This document shows, in pieces, positions 22,597-34,140 of a stretch of DNA of 64,000 nt (positions are counted from its first letter, which is position 1; each line of letters opens with the position of its first letter). The notes under the pieces are model-generated. The model saw nothing but the letters and a program-made list of their open reading frames with translations, was not told the DNA's origin and made no database searches. The position numbers and the translations under genes were made by a program. The stretch comes from Posidonia oceanica (taxonomy: Eukaryota > Streptophyta > Magnoliopsida > Alismatales > Posidoniaceae), in NCBI GenBank assembly GCA_037176725.1, contig JAZBRS010000050.1, positions 10,434,001-10,498,000 of the forward strand, given 5' to 3'.

Positions 22597-25500
22597 TTCT
22601 TCTGCCATGATTGGTTCAGCGATTCCTTGGCCATATCGCCCGAGCGGTGTCCCTTTGACGTACCCCCATCTGTGACAAACGTTCTCGACCATCTGAAAGG
22701 GGTTGTTGTGAACGGCCAAGGAGTTGACACGCTCAAGATCTGGTAAAAAGTTAACCGGCTCGCACCGATTAACGCGATACAAAGCGTTCGATAGATCAGG
22801 ATCAAAGGGGACAGTCCGCGAAGAGATAGAGGAAATCGCCTCGATCCGCTCCTTCTCAAAATTCTCCGCCATGACAACGATAACATCGTCGCCTCGGCGG
22901 AACTTGATCATGCGATGGAGGGTCGAGGGGATAACCTGATGCTTGTGGAGCCAAGGGCGCCCAAGCAGAAAGTTGAAGTTGGGTTCCAAGTCGACGACGT
23001 AGAATTCCACATCGAATGTGACCGGACCAATTATCAGAGAAATAATCAAAATCCCTAGAGCGTCGTGGTGAGTGTTATCGAAGGCTGTCATTCCCTTTAC
23101 AGCTGGAGTAATGTCCTCGGCCTTGAATCCGAGCTTGGTTGCTGTTCGCAAGGGACAGACGTTAAGGCCTGACCCATTATCGACCAGCGCAAGGGGAATG
23201 CGAAAGTTCTTGTACTGCACCGTGACAAACAAGGGTTGATTGTGATTAATCCCCGCCGGAGGCAGCTCGTCACTCGTGAAAGTGATGACCTGGGGCTCCG
23301 CGATCATTCCAACCATGCTTTCCAAGGCGGCAGGTTCTATGGCTTGGGACACACGGGCGGCCTGGAACACGCGAAGGAAAGCTTCGCGATGCTCGGCCGA
23401 AGTGTGTATCAGGTCCCAGATGGATATGTCGGCTTTAATTTTCTTGAGCTGGGAAGTGATATCGGCTTTAGGCTGGCATTTCTTGGTAGCAGGTGGTGCA
23501 GTTGTAGGGACAGGTTCAGCTGTGGTGGATTCAAGAGGTTGGCCTGAAGGTAGTGGGGCTGTAGGCTGGGCTAAAGGCGATGGTGTTGCAAGTTCTGGGC
23601 GGCTGGGCCTGGTTATTGGCGCCGGAGGTCGGTAGACCCTCCCCGATCGCGTCACTTCCGCACACATTTCTGTGGCGTAACTGTAGGGTACGCGATGGGT
23701 ATCCCGGGTTAGGTTGATAACCACGGGAGCGCGTGCAGCGAGCACGAGAGGGGCTACAGGCTGAGGAGGACATGGGTAGGTAGGTAGTTGGGAAGGCAAG
23801 CTAGGTGGAAACTGAGGTCTTGCTAGCAGGTGTACGGGAAGCTCTGGCTGAGGTCTGGCTAGGAGATGTATGGGGGCTTGGGCCCGAGAAAGCATGGCAG
23901 TTGATGCAGGAGGACGCTCCGGCCTGGCACGCGGTCGGATCATATGAACGCCCGACTCGGAACCGGCGATAGCTGCAAGATAGAGAGAGACTGGAAAGGG
24001 AGTAGAAACATCATGGATAAGTTCGGAAGGATCTACCACGGATGTGAGAGACCCAGAAGGGAACAAGGAGTGAATTCCTGAGGTCTCTGCGCCTCCTGAA
24101 TAGGAGTGCTCCGGCAGGGGTCGGCGGACAACATTAGCTGGGGTAGATGCTGATGCAGGTGCATGAGATGGTGCAGAAGTGGAGGCCTCGTGCGTGTCGA
24201 TCACAATCGTTTCCGATTCGATCAAGTCCTGGATAGCATTCCGGAGAGTGAAACAACTATCAGTTGAATGCCCGACGCTTCGATGAAAGTCGCAGAAAAG
24301 GTTCGCCTTAAACCAATGCGGCAGTGGGTTTGGCGGTGGGCGAACCTTCGGAAATCTCAGGAGTGACGCAACCTTCGGGAGGACGGCAGTGAGCGGTTCC
24401 ACCAGTGGGGCGAACTTCCGCTTCTCCATGGGTGGCCGTCTCGGCCTCTGGAATTGTCCTTGCTGAACCGGTGCGGCAGGATAGACCGGTCGAGCGGTGG
24501 TAGTGATTTGTGGTGTAGGGTGTGCCCTAGGTGCAGGTGCGTAATAGATCTGAGGAGGGGCAGGCCGGGACGCCAGACGGACGGGCGCAGCAGGGGAGTC
24601 GACGTATGCGACAACGGGCTTCGGCGGATCCTTCCTCTTGGGACGATTGTTGTTGAGACTGCTGTTGTTGTTGATGGCGCTGCTGCTACTACCGTCGTTG
24701 CTGGCGGGGGCCTGCTTGGCAAGCACAGAGAGTGCGGGGAAGTTGCCACTTCGCAACGAACTCTCTACGCGAGTGCCAGCTCGGATCAAAGCAGTGAAGG
24801 TCGTGACGGGTTGGATGCTAAGCAAAGCTCCGGTAGACGGCTGTGCCCCTTTTATGATGATCTCGATAGACTCCTCGTCGGAGGGCCTATCTCGAACTTG
24901 CGAGGCAAGGGCACGCCAGCGGCCGACGTACTCCCCGAACGGCTCGCCTGGATTCTGCTTGGTTGCGATCAAGTCCGCGCGCTTTGGGACCAGATCGAGG
25001 TTGAAGGAGTACTGTTCCAAGAACGCCTGGCTTAGGTCGTTCCAAGTCTTGATCGTAGCCATGTCAAGCGAGGTAAACCACTTGAGGGCCGGACCAGACA
25101 AACTCTTCTGGAACAGGCGGATCAGCAACCTCTCGTCCGCCTGGAGTTGGGCGAGATCACCGCAGTACGCCTTCAGATGGGCTATGGGGCAGCCCCTACC
25201 ATCATACTTCTCGAAGTCCGGTATTTTGAACTTCGGGGGGAGTACCGCCTCTGGGAAACAGCAGAGGTCTCGGAACTGGTAGGTCTGGTGGTCCGTGCCC
25301 TGCATTAGACGTAGTGCCTTCTCCAGAACATCCATCCTGTTGTTGATGGGGTCTGGAATAGCCGCTACAGGTGATGGGGCAGCGGGGGCAGGGACCACGT
25401 ATGCCGATTGGGTCGCACCGAGGTGCTCCTCCGGATCCACCATCACGTCGCCTGGTGACGCAAGGTGATGGCCGGCATACCCATGCTGTGGTGGAGTGCA

Positions 25501-26315
25501 AGGAGGGATGCATGTGGAATTCTGAGCCTGATGCAAAGGGGGAGGATAGATGGTATGCTGTGTGGTGGGTGCAGGATGATGGAGCATCAGTGGCCGTACC
25601 GGGGCGGTGCCGGGGGACGAGCCTGCGAGATACTGTGCTCCCACCAGTCCGAATGACTGGCCACCAGGTGGCGGAGGTGCATGCTGTGTGTGATGTGGTG
25701 CTGATGCAAGAGGCGGAACACGTGCCCCCATCGTCGGAACCGTGAGCAGTTGGGACGATGGTCTAGGCGGGAGTGCAGAGTGCAATGCAAGGTGTGCGAG
25801 AGCAGGCCGCACAGGAACCTCAGGAACAACAGGAGGGGAAGGAGGGCGGACTGATAGAGCTATACCCTGCAGCCGCTGGATAGTGTCCATCAGTTGCTGG
25901 TACTGCTCTTCAGGTGTCCCGTCGGTGGGAACACTGAATTGCAGTGCCGGCGAGGAACCAGAACCAAGAGATCCGGACTGTCCGGGAGACTGGAATCCTA
26001 GGGCAGGAGTCGCCGCAGCAGAAGGGGGTCAAAAGTGACAAAACCCTGAGAAGGTGGGGTCAGTGGTGCCTCCGAAACACGTGAAGTGGCCATCAAGATG
26101 GACTCGGCGACCGGATCAGGAGGAGCGAGCGTCTGCCACTGTCTCACAGCAAACTGGGGTGCCCCAGACGACAGAGGGGAAAAGCCTGGTGTCACAGAGG
26201 GCACGGAGGGGTTAGAAACGGGAGCCGGAGGGGCCGGAGCGGGAACCACCTCCGAGGCAATGGTGAGGGGGGTCTCGACGGTGCGCTGGGCCATTGCTGA
26301 CCGAGAGCGAGTCAA
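22597..26315 (-). pseudogene. Gag and aspartic protease of Ogre-like element, frameshifted
   Basis: Encodes the capsid precursor and protease. The likely ATG is at 26315 (MTRSRSAMAQRT). The frame breaks at the run of five G at 26024-26028 (one C fewer than needed on the - strand) and continues in the frame that has an ATG at 25890. In the 1098-codon downstream part, residues about 215-400 are the Retrotrans_gag fold (FKIPDFEKYDG, LSGPALKWFTSL, WNDLSQAFLEQY). Residues about 530-545 form a zinc-knuckle-like CDFHRSVGHSTDSC. Residues about 890-1010 are the protease, with the active-site Asp in LVDNGSGLNVCP (Asp904) and the flap-side LLGRPWLHKHQVIPSTLH. The extreme C-terminus (TPLGRYGQGIAEP) looks like a degenerate G-patch. 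Long Pro/Ala-rich linkers separate the domains. Confidence 0.92.
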
Positions 26316-27596
26316 AACGGGGCTGCGACGAGGGAAAAGGGGACGGGCTCTACGAGGAGCTATGCTCGCAAAGACGAGTAGCTCAGAAAGAGATGGTCGA
26401 GCACAGATGTCTCAGCAGAGATGTCAGCAAGGGGAGGAACCCGAGCTCCAGCTAAGGAGATCGCTTACTGAACTCTGTTAAAGACACAACAGGAGACTAG
26501 GGTTAGACAAAGAAGGATGCAAAATGCATTAAGTTATGGCATGAATGTCATGTATGCTTTCTAGTATGCCCTCCCCTCACCTAACTAGTGTTTCCTAGCA
26601 AGGTTGTCTACTCCGGGTATCCCTGGGTGTACGGGTCACCGACTCGAGTCAGAAAAAGTAGGCTCCCTGTCTAACTCCCGGCCCAAAGCTCAGGTAATGA
26701 CAGGGTGGTGCGTTGGTGACCTCTACCCCGCCAAAGCGTGGGTGGTACCCTCCACTAACACCGACACGACCCCGGACAAGGGGGGACAGACCGACTGACT
26801 CACACCATGCCAAAGCATCGGGGTGAGAAGCCGGAACCGTCCTTCGCAGACTAGTAGGTGGACTCAGAGGAGAAGAGTGCATGCCCTATATGATGCTTAT
26901 GCAAATGATTAAAGTCTTTTATCTTGCACATTTTATTAACCAAAAGGGAGTGAAGGATTGTTCAGAGTCTCTAGTTGCTCCTAAAAGTTCATTTTACTTG
27001 CATTTTTTAGTTAACCTTGGGGAAGCAGACAAGTTTCTACTATCCTAAGCATGGCAAGCGCAAAAGGGAAGAAAATCAGTCAAGATGGCAAGCAACCAAT
27101 CATACAACACAACAAAAGGCAAGTGCATGGCATGTGCGAGTGTTTGTGAACATGATGGTGAAGAAAAACATTCATCAAGTCAAAAGGCATGTAAGCATAT
27201 CATGTGCGTGTGTAGTGACATAGCAAGAGTGTAAAAGAAGCATTCAACGTTCAAAAAGCATGTATTTTAGCCAAACAAAGTACGTAGACATGCAATGTGC
27301 GAGAATTAAAGCAATAATAAGCAGGTAAGGCAAAGAAAATAAAGACAAGTAAGCTGTAAAGGAAGTAAGAGCGTAAGCCAGACGATAAGTAAATAAACAA
27401 GCACCGAAGCAAAGCCAAGCAAAAAGAGAGCGCAAACCGAGACAAAAGGGGTGCAAAACCTGGATAGAGTAGCCATGAAGCGACTCGCTAGGTGTTTGCA
27501 CAGGAGAACGAGCAAAACAGACAAAGGAGACACAAAGGCAAACAAAGGAAACAAATCCCAAGCGAGCGAAAGCGAAAGCGAAAGCCGGAGTCTAGT
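26316..27596 (-). other. 5' leader of Ogre-like element, no ORF1
   Basis: About 1.28 kb between the primer binding site and the gag ATG. No frame of useful length with a domain is seen on the sense strand. A short hexamer run (GCGAAA, about four copies) lies at 27562-27585. Classical Ogre elements have an extra ORF here; this copy has none, while a mobile-domain ORF lies downstream of pol. Confidence 0.65.
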
Positions 27597-27615
27597 ATCC
27601 CCAGCAGAGTCGCCA
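27597..27615 (-). promoter_or_regulatory. Primer binding site, tRNA-Arg
   Basis: On the - strand TGGCGACTCTGCTGGGGAT begins one base after the LTR end. It is complementary to the 3' end of plant tRNA-Arg(ACG) as I recall it, ending ...CCCCAGCGGAGTCG plus CCA, with a single mismatch. tRNA-Arg priming is typical of Ogre/Tat elements. Confidence 0.88.
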
Positions 27616-27616
27616 C

Positions 27617-30600
27617 TGTAGCGATCCCGGCGTTCGGATCGTCCATGCACGATGCCAAAGCTCGCGTGCACCGATCGGAATCAGGCTCACTATAAGCGGC
27701 TATGCCCGAGAAGGAAGACCTAACTCGAAAACATTTAAAAGAAGGAAAAAAGGAAAGAAAAGAAGAAGATAAGACAAAATCAGAGTCACCACCAAGTCTA
27801 TTAAATCGGAAGACGAGGAAAACCGGGGAGATGCGTGAATAATCACGCAAAACCAAGCAAAAGATGCAAAGCAAAGCAATGCAAAAGAAATAAGATGCAA
27901 ATGAATGCAAATGAAGTGACTCGTGCCTAGGACAAGGGCAATATGGTCATTGCGGGCCAAGAGAGGGTAAGGACTCCTGTTACGCGCGGGGAAGGTGTTA
28001 GGCACCCCCGACACGCCCGAGAATCGGTCTTTCTAGGCTTTCGCTCACATATGCAGGGAAATGCAGACTTTAGATGCCTAAGTGCCAATGAATGCCTGTC
28101 TAAATGCTCAAAGGTGTGCTCTAAGTGATGAAAGACAATGCAAGAAAGTAAACGTGCAATCTAAGCGCTCAGCAACGCTGTCTGTGTTCCGAACCGGGCG
28201 GAACCTGGCTCGTGAGAACTCCGGACAGTAAGCATCACCGCCCTACATGCAAATGCAGGCGAAAAAAGCAAAACAGCGAGAAAACCATGCAATGCAATCA
28301 ACATGCAAGGGAAAACGGCATAAAACAGTGCGAGGAACGAAACAAGTATGCAAGAAGATGCGAAAACAAGGTTGACATGCAAAACGGCGCAAGGAACGGG
28401 ACAAGAACGCAAAACCGTGCAGGAAAACGAAAGAAGGGCGCAAAACCGGGCAAGGAAAACGAGGGCTCGCAAAACGGTGCAAAACAAAGAAACGGCGCGC
28501 AAAACGGAGCGAGAAAACATGAAGGCACGCAAAACAGAGCGGAAAACATGAAGGCACGCAAAACGGTGCAAAACAAAGAAGCGGCGTGCAAAATGGAGCG
28601 AGAAAACATGAAGGCACGCAAAACGGAGCGGAAAAACTAAAGGGCACGCAAAACGGTGCAAAACAAAGAAGCGGCGCGCAAAACGGAGCGAGAAAACATG
28701 AAGGCACGCAAAACAGAGCGGAAAACATGAAGGCACGCAAAACGGTGCAAAACAAAGAAGCGGCGTGCAAAATGGAGCGAGAAAACATGAAGGCACGCAA
28801 AACGGAGCGGAAAAACTAAAGGGCACGCAAAACGGTGCAAAACAAAGAAGCGGCGGCAAAACGGGGCGAGAAAACATGAGGGCACGCAAAACGGAGCGGA
28901 AAAACTAAAGGGCACGTAAAACGGTGCAAAACAAAGAAGCGGCGCGCGAAACGGAGCGAGAAAACATGAAGGCACGCAAAACGGAGCGGAAAAACTAAAG
29001 GGCACGCAAAACGGTGCAAAACAAAGAAGCGGTGCGCAAAACGGAGCGAGAAAACATGAAGGCACGCAAAACGGAGCGGAAAAACTAAAGGGCACGCAAA
29101 ACGGTGCAAAACAAAGAAGCAGCGCGCAAAACGGAGCGAGGGAACTCGAAAACACGCAAAGCGAGGCGAGAAAACCAAAGGGCACGCAAAACGGTGCAAA
29201 TGGCATGCAAATGAATGCAGCGCAGGGGTTCAGGAGGATATACCTGGAGATCCGGGAGTCTGATCAGAGATCTGCTTGGTCCATGCTGAAGAGCGCTTCG
29301 CTGCAGTCGCCTGGGCAGCTTACTTGAGGAAATCCAACGGTCGGATTGAAAGATATCGCAGCTTCGGAGCAGAAGGGCCAGAACAGGGGAGAAGAACAGA
29401 CCTAAGTGTTCAGGAAGTCCTAGGGGTGTGCTGAAGGTCCTCCCAAGTGTAGGGGAGTTGAAAGTGCTTAGTGTATGCAAAGGGGAGCTAAAATGCCAGA
29501 CTTGATGAATGCAGGATGCATGCAAAGCAAGAAAAGATAAAGAAAAGCAATTTGGAAAGAACAGGGATTCAAAAACGTTTTCGAAGAAAGAAAGGGGCTA
29601 AAATGCAAATTTTCCAGAAAACGGGGCTCCGGGGAGTCCGAGAATGCAAGTGGAGGGTCTACATGCAATTTTTGCAAGCATAGGAGTTAAAATGCAACTT
29701 AGGGGCAAAATAGTCTTTTTACATGGTTTTTGAAAGATGCAAGGCCCTATGTGTAATCTTCAAATCATGCAAGGGTCAAAAATGCAATTTCATATGGAAA
29801 ACATGCTCTGAAAAATAGATTACGGGACTGCAGTGTGATTTTTAAAAAGATCAGGGTCGAAAATGCAATTTAATAAGCTAAAAATGCATGCAAGAGTTAC
29901 TGTCCATTTAAAATGGACCTATATGCAAAAATGAAAAACAGAGGGGCAAAAGTGCAATGCATCAACCAGAAATTAAAATCAAAACCTAAGTTACTACAGT
30001 GTGTTGGACCTAAATGCAAAAACAGGAACATGCAGGGACCTAGAATGCAATGCAGTATGGTAAAATTAATGCAAATGAATGAACTGATTTAAATCAGGAC
30101 CTGAGTGCAATAATGTAAAGCAGAAGGGTTAGAGCATAATATTTCTTAACTGAAACACACAGTAACTGGATCTAAATGCAAATACTGAGAAATAGGGATA
30201 AAATGTGCAATTTAGCATAGTTCTAAATTAAAAACAAAGCAGACTAAATGAAACAAGGACTGAAACGCAAAAGTGAAAAAACTGAAGTCGGATATGCAAT
30301 ATTCACACAAAACCATATAACTGTAAAAATAATCAAACAGTAGCTCGCCGGCGATGAGAGGTACTGTAGCAGTGAGCTACCGGACCTCATCACCGCTGGC
30401 ACAGGGGGCTTGAGGAGGCGCGGGAGGGCGGAGCCTGGCGCTGGCGTCCGCGCGGAGCTCCGGGGGCTATCGGGGCAGTGTTCTGCTGGCTAGAACGCTC
30501 GGAAGGCAAGCGGCCGGTGCCGGAGACGAAGGCCTGACCGGCAAGTCGGGGACGGAGCAGGAGGCCCGGAAAGCTGCTTCTGGGCGGCTAGAAAGCACCA

Positions 30601-33276
30601 GGGGGAGAAGAGGAAGCTAGGGGAAGAAAGGTTTACCTTTTTTCGCGTCTGAGTCGCCCTCCCGACGTCGGTGGCTTCAGAAGTCGCCGGTGGAGTCCGT
30701 CCGGTCGCTGCGGGTGCTAGCGGCTGCTCGCGAGGGCTGGAGTCGATTCCGGATGATCCTCCGGAGCTTCCAAGACGTCCGGACGCGAGCTTCGAAGCTC
30801 AGCAGAAGATCCGGCTGATTTGGGTGCACTGCTGGTCGTCCGAGGTGGGGGGAGGCGCCTGTTGCCCTCTGGATCGAGCGGGGGCTTCCGGTGGGTAGCT
30901 GGGACTTCAGTGATGGGTTCTGGATGGTTGGAAGGGCTTTCTGGAACGGTTGGAAGGAGTTTGGAGGTGGAGTCGATTTCGGACCGAAATGGAGCAAGGT
31001 GTTTGAAGTGGGGCGTTTCGTCTGTGAGGGGAACTGGAGGTGAAGCAAAGTGGGGTTGGAGAGGTAGTATCTCAGTGAGTAACGGGGCAGAGTTTGGGGA
31101 GGTAAGGTGGTCTGTGGAGTTGGGAATTCTCGGATGGGTTTGCGTTGGATTCGGTGTGAGTTTCAGAGGGATTTCTGGGTGAAATGTGGGTTGCTTCGCT
31201 GTGGAAGGAGGGGAAGGAGTTGTTGGGAACTCGGGCGAGATTGGGGAATGGATTTTGAGTGGTTCCGGAGGTGTTTCAGCCTCTGGTTCGCCGTGGAAAG
31301 AAGAGGCGGAGGTCCGGTGTTCTCTGGTGGATTTCAGAGGAAGAATGGGTCACTCTCTCGCTGGGAATTCGCTGGAATGGTTCGTCCCTCTTCCGGGATG
31401 CTCTCCTTCTTTTCTCCTCTCCTTTTCCCTCCTCAAATCACTCTGAATTCCCCCTCACTTCTGCCATTGATCTGACGACTCCTCTTCTTGCTTTTGCAGG
31501 TCTGCCGGCATTGAATGCCGCGGCGTGGCGATGGCAGGAAGCACGGACGGAGTGCGGCGCGTGCCTGGCTCGAGCAGGAGGTGGCAGACCGGCAGGATGG
31601 CAGGCCAGCTGCTACTGTAGCTGGTGGCAGGCGGGAGAGGGAAGGAGGACGACGACTGTAGCTGTGGGCTGCGGGTTTAAAAAAGAAAAGAAAGGGTAAT
31701 GGGCTGGTGAGCCCAGTAAAGAAGAAAAGAAAGGATAAAAGAAGGAAGAAAGAAAGATGGAAAGAAGTAGGGAAATAAAATAGGAAAAAATAGGATAAAA
31801 ATAAATAAAAATATTAGATGACTTGGGTTGTAGGTTAGGCATTTAATTAGATTTTTTAATGACCGTTTTCAGGTTAATTAATGTGTTTTAGGCTTGATTA
31901 GGGTTTTAGGGTTTTCTTTTGTTGTTAATTCATTTTCCACTTGATTAAGTGTTGGTTAAATTCTTTTAAATTGTTTTTAAAATTGTGTTTTCTTGTTAAG
32001 TATTTTAGGATGTTAATTAGGATCTTTAGGATTTATTTTTATATTATTTTGAGTGGGTTTTGGGCTTTTTAGTTCTAGTCTTTCATATTTTCTTTCTTTA
32101 AGTCGTTTGACCTATGTTTTTGATTTTTATTTGTTAATTCTTCTTGATGTTTTTTAGTTAGATTTTTCTGGTTTGATTAAGTGTTTTAAGTCTTTTAACT
32201 GTATTTTCTTTTTCCTTTTTTAATTAGGTTCATATGCTGTTTTTTCTTATGTTTATTAGGTCGAGCCTTTGTCTTCTTTAATTACTTGTTTTAGCATTTG
32301 ATTTTTAATTCTTTCCCTTGGGGTTTGTTTTTTAATTCTTTCAGTGGGGTTTTTATCTTGGGTAGGTTCTGATTTTATTTCAGTTTTTTACTTGATTTTA
32401 CAGTATTTTCCTTTAGTTTGTTTTGCATTTTTTAGTTTGCATGCTTGATTTTCTTTTTAGCTTGATTTAGTTAATTTTGAGTTTTTAATCATTTGTTTAA
32501 TGTTTTTTAGTTGCTTTTCTTGGAGTTCTGATTTGTTCCTTTTATGTTTTGGGGTTTTACAGGTTTTTAAGGATTTTTATGGATTTTTGCAAAAGAGAGA
32601 AGGAGGAAAAGGGAAAGAAGAAGAAAAGGGGAAAAAAGGGGAATAAAAGGGGAAAGAGATAGGTTTGGGGAAAAGATTTTTTAAAATTCGGGAAAAAATG
32701 CTAAAAATAAAATAAAAATAGGAATAAGATAGAGAAGGGATAGGAGTACAAAGGGGGCCCACAGCCAAGCCGGAAAAAGGGCAAGAAGGGGATGAAAAGA
32801 GAGACGATAATCAGGAGAGAGAGAGGAGAGAGAAAACGATAATCCCGGAGAGAGAAAACGATAATCCAGGCAAAATGGGGTCTTAGGAGTCTCGGAAAGG
32901 GGTGAAATTTAGCGGGTGTGGGGTCTAGGGTTTCTAGTTCTGGTCCCGGAGTTTTGGTGTGGTTTTGAGGAAGTTTTGGAGGGGTTTTGAGGTGTAGAAA
33001 AAGGGTAGTTTTGCCTAAGTTTCCTAGGGTTTTTGGGAGGGGTCTGGTTTGAGATTTTGCAGGCTTTTTGGTGGGTTTGCTAAGTCATCAGGGGTGAGTT
33101 TTCCTATGGATTTTGGTTGGTTTTCAGGTTCGGGAAAGGGGGGTAAGCCTAGGTTGAGTTTGGGCTTGTTTTGAAGGGAAAGAAGGAGAGGAAGGTGGAG
33201 GTTCGGGTCTAGATTCGGGTCCAGCAGCCACCGGAAGGCTCCAAACGATCCAGCCTGTCAAAATGGGGTGTCAACA
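27617..33276 (-). repeat. 5' LTR of Ogre-like element
   Basis: 5660 bp, TG...CA. It carries the promoter of the element, transcribed on the - strand, although no TATA box could be fixed with confidence. It has about two more 90-bp repeat units than the other LTR; elsewhere there are only scattered substitutions and single-base indels. The GC-rich block at about 30345-31680 has open frames on the + strand in both LTRs but no domain. Confidence 0.95.
28470..29190 (-). repeat. 90-bp higher-order tandem repeat in 5' LTR
   Basis: Same three-subunit 90-bp array as in the other LTR, here longer by about two units and more regular. Neighbouring units are nearly identical, for example the blocks at 28490-28650 and 28670-28830. 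This points to recent unequal exchange or replication slippage within this LTR after, or shortly before, insertion. Confidence 0.87.
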
Positions 33277-33281
33277 CCATA
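33277..33281. repeat. Target site duplication CCATA (right)
   Basis: Right-hand copy of the 5-bp duplication that flanks the Ogre-like element; the other copy is at 7107-7111. Confidence 0.93.
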
Positions 33282-34140
33282 TATCATTGAAAAGGTCTCG
33301 AAATTTTCTTTCTAACGCTTATTAAAACACTGAAATCCAATATCAAAATCTCGAGATATCAATAAAACAATCCACACAAATGATTCTCGGTGAACAGTAA
33401 ACTGCGAGCATACACCTTCGAAAAATCATGATTTTAAACATGTAAATTTAGCTAAAATGACTATAAATCACTCCCACAATATGATCATTAAGTACTAACA
33501 AGATTGCATCTTTATTTACAATTAAAAGACTTCGGTGGAGTGTGTACCTGTCATCCAAAGCAAGGAATCCAATTCACTGCAAACCTTAATGAGCCCAACT
33601 CCACTGCAACTGCGGGTAATCCCCCTCGTCAGAGTCCAAATTCCGCCACTCTCGTCTATCCCGAGCACGGCCACGCATCCTGAGCCAACCTAGCAACCCA
33701 AAAAGACAAACAAATACGCAAATTAACCACACATAGAGGGAAAAGGAAAGAAATTCAAAACCCAACCGAACCCAACTCATGTCTACGGAAACCCAACAAT
33801 GGAGAGAAGGTCGGCAGCGGCACGCTCTGGTGGCAGCAACGACGCCCACCCTCTCTCTCTCTCTCTCTCTCTTCTCTGTTTTCTCTCTCTCTCTCCATCT
33901 TCTTCTTTTTCGTGACCCCTCTTTCTCTCTCTCACGAGTCTCCCTCTCTTGTCTCCTCCCTCATCCTCTGATTTCTCTCTCCCTCTTCCAAACGGCGGGC
34001 CCTTCTCCTTCTCTTTCCTTTCTTTTTCTTTTCTTCACTCCAACTCTCTCGTTTAACCCATTCACTCTCTTTCCTACGCGTGTATTGTGTATATATTATG
34101 TGTGAAAGTGGATGTAATCCTCCTCCCTTAAATATCCACA
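33282..34140 (-). mobile_element. Older LTR-like sequence, part 2
   Basis: Right-hand remainder of the sequence split by the Ogre insertion. Motifs such as ATTTCGAGACCTTTTCAATG on the - strand also occur, diverged, on the other side (about 6915-7000). They are of the kind found in plant Ty3 LTRs. Includes a CT-rich tract. A 90-residue frame on the - strand near 33590-33850 has no recognisable domain. Confidence 0.4.
33850..33873. repeat. (CT)n microsatellite
   Basis: Uninterrupted run of CT dinucleotides inside a longer CT-rich stretch that extends to about 34000. Confidence 0.9.

Larger units (their letters stand above)
7112..33276 (-). mobile_element. Full-length Ty3/Gypsy retrotransposon, Tat/Ogre lineage (26.2 kb)
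   Basis: The element is 26,165 bp and transcribed on the - strand. Both ends are TG...CA: on the - strand the LTR opens TGTTGACACCCC and closes GATCGCTACA. Paired LTRs, a tRNA-Arg primer site, a polypurine tract and a CCATA target duplication all fit. Giant size, very long LTRs, the tRNA-Arg primer, the second RNase H after the first, a large 3' untranslated part with tandem repeats and an extra ORF are hallmarks of the Tat clade and of Ogre-like elements in particular. Coding capacity is damaged: frameshifts in gag, in reverse transcriptase and before integrase, an in-frame TGA between protease and pol, and a TGA in the integrase core. LTRs agree closely (about 1% difference in the parts compared), so insertion was recent. 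Confidence 0.95.

Noticed and set aside
22170..25745. Many + strand frames opposite gag and pol
   Set aside because: Antisense shadows of the Pro/Ala-rich polyprotein.
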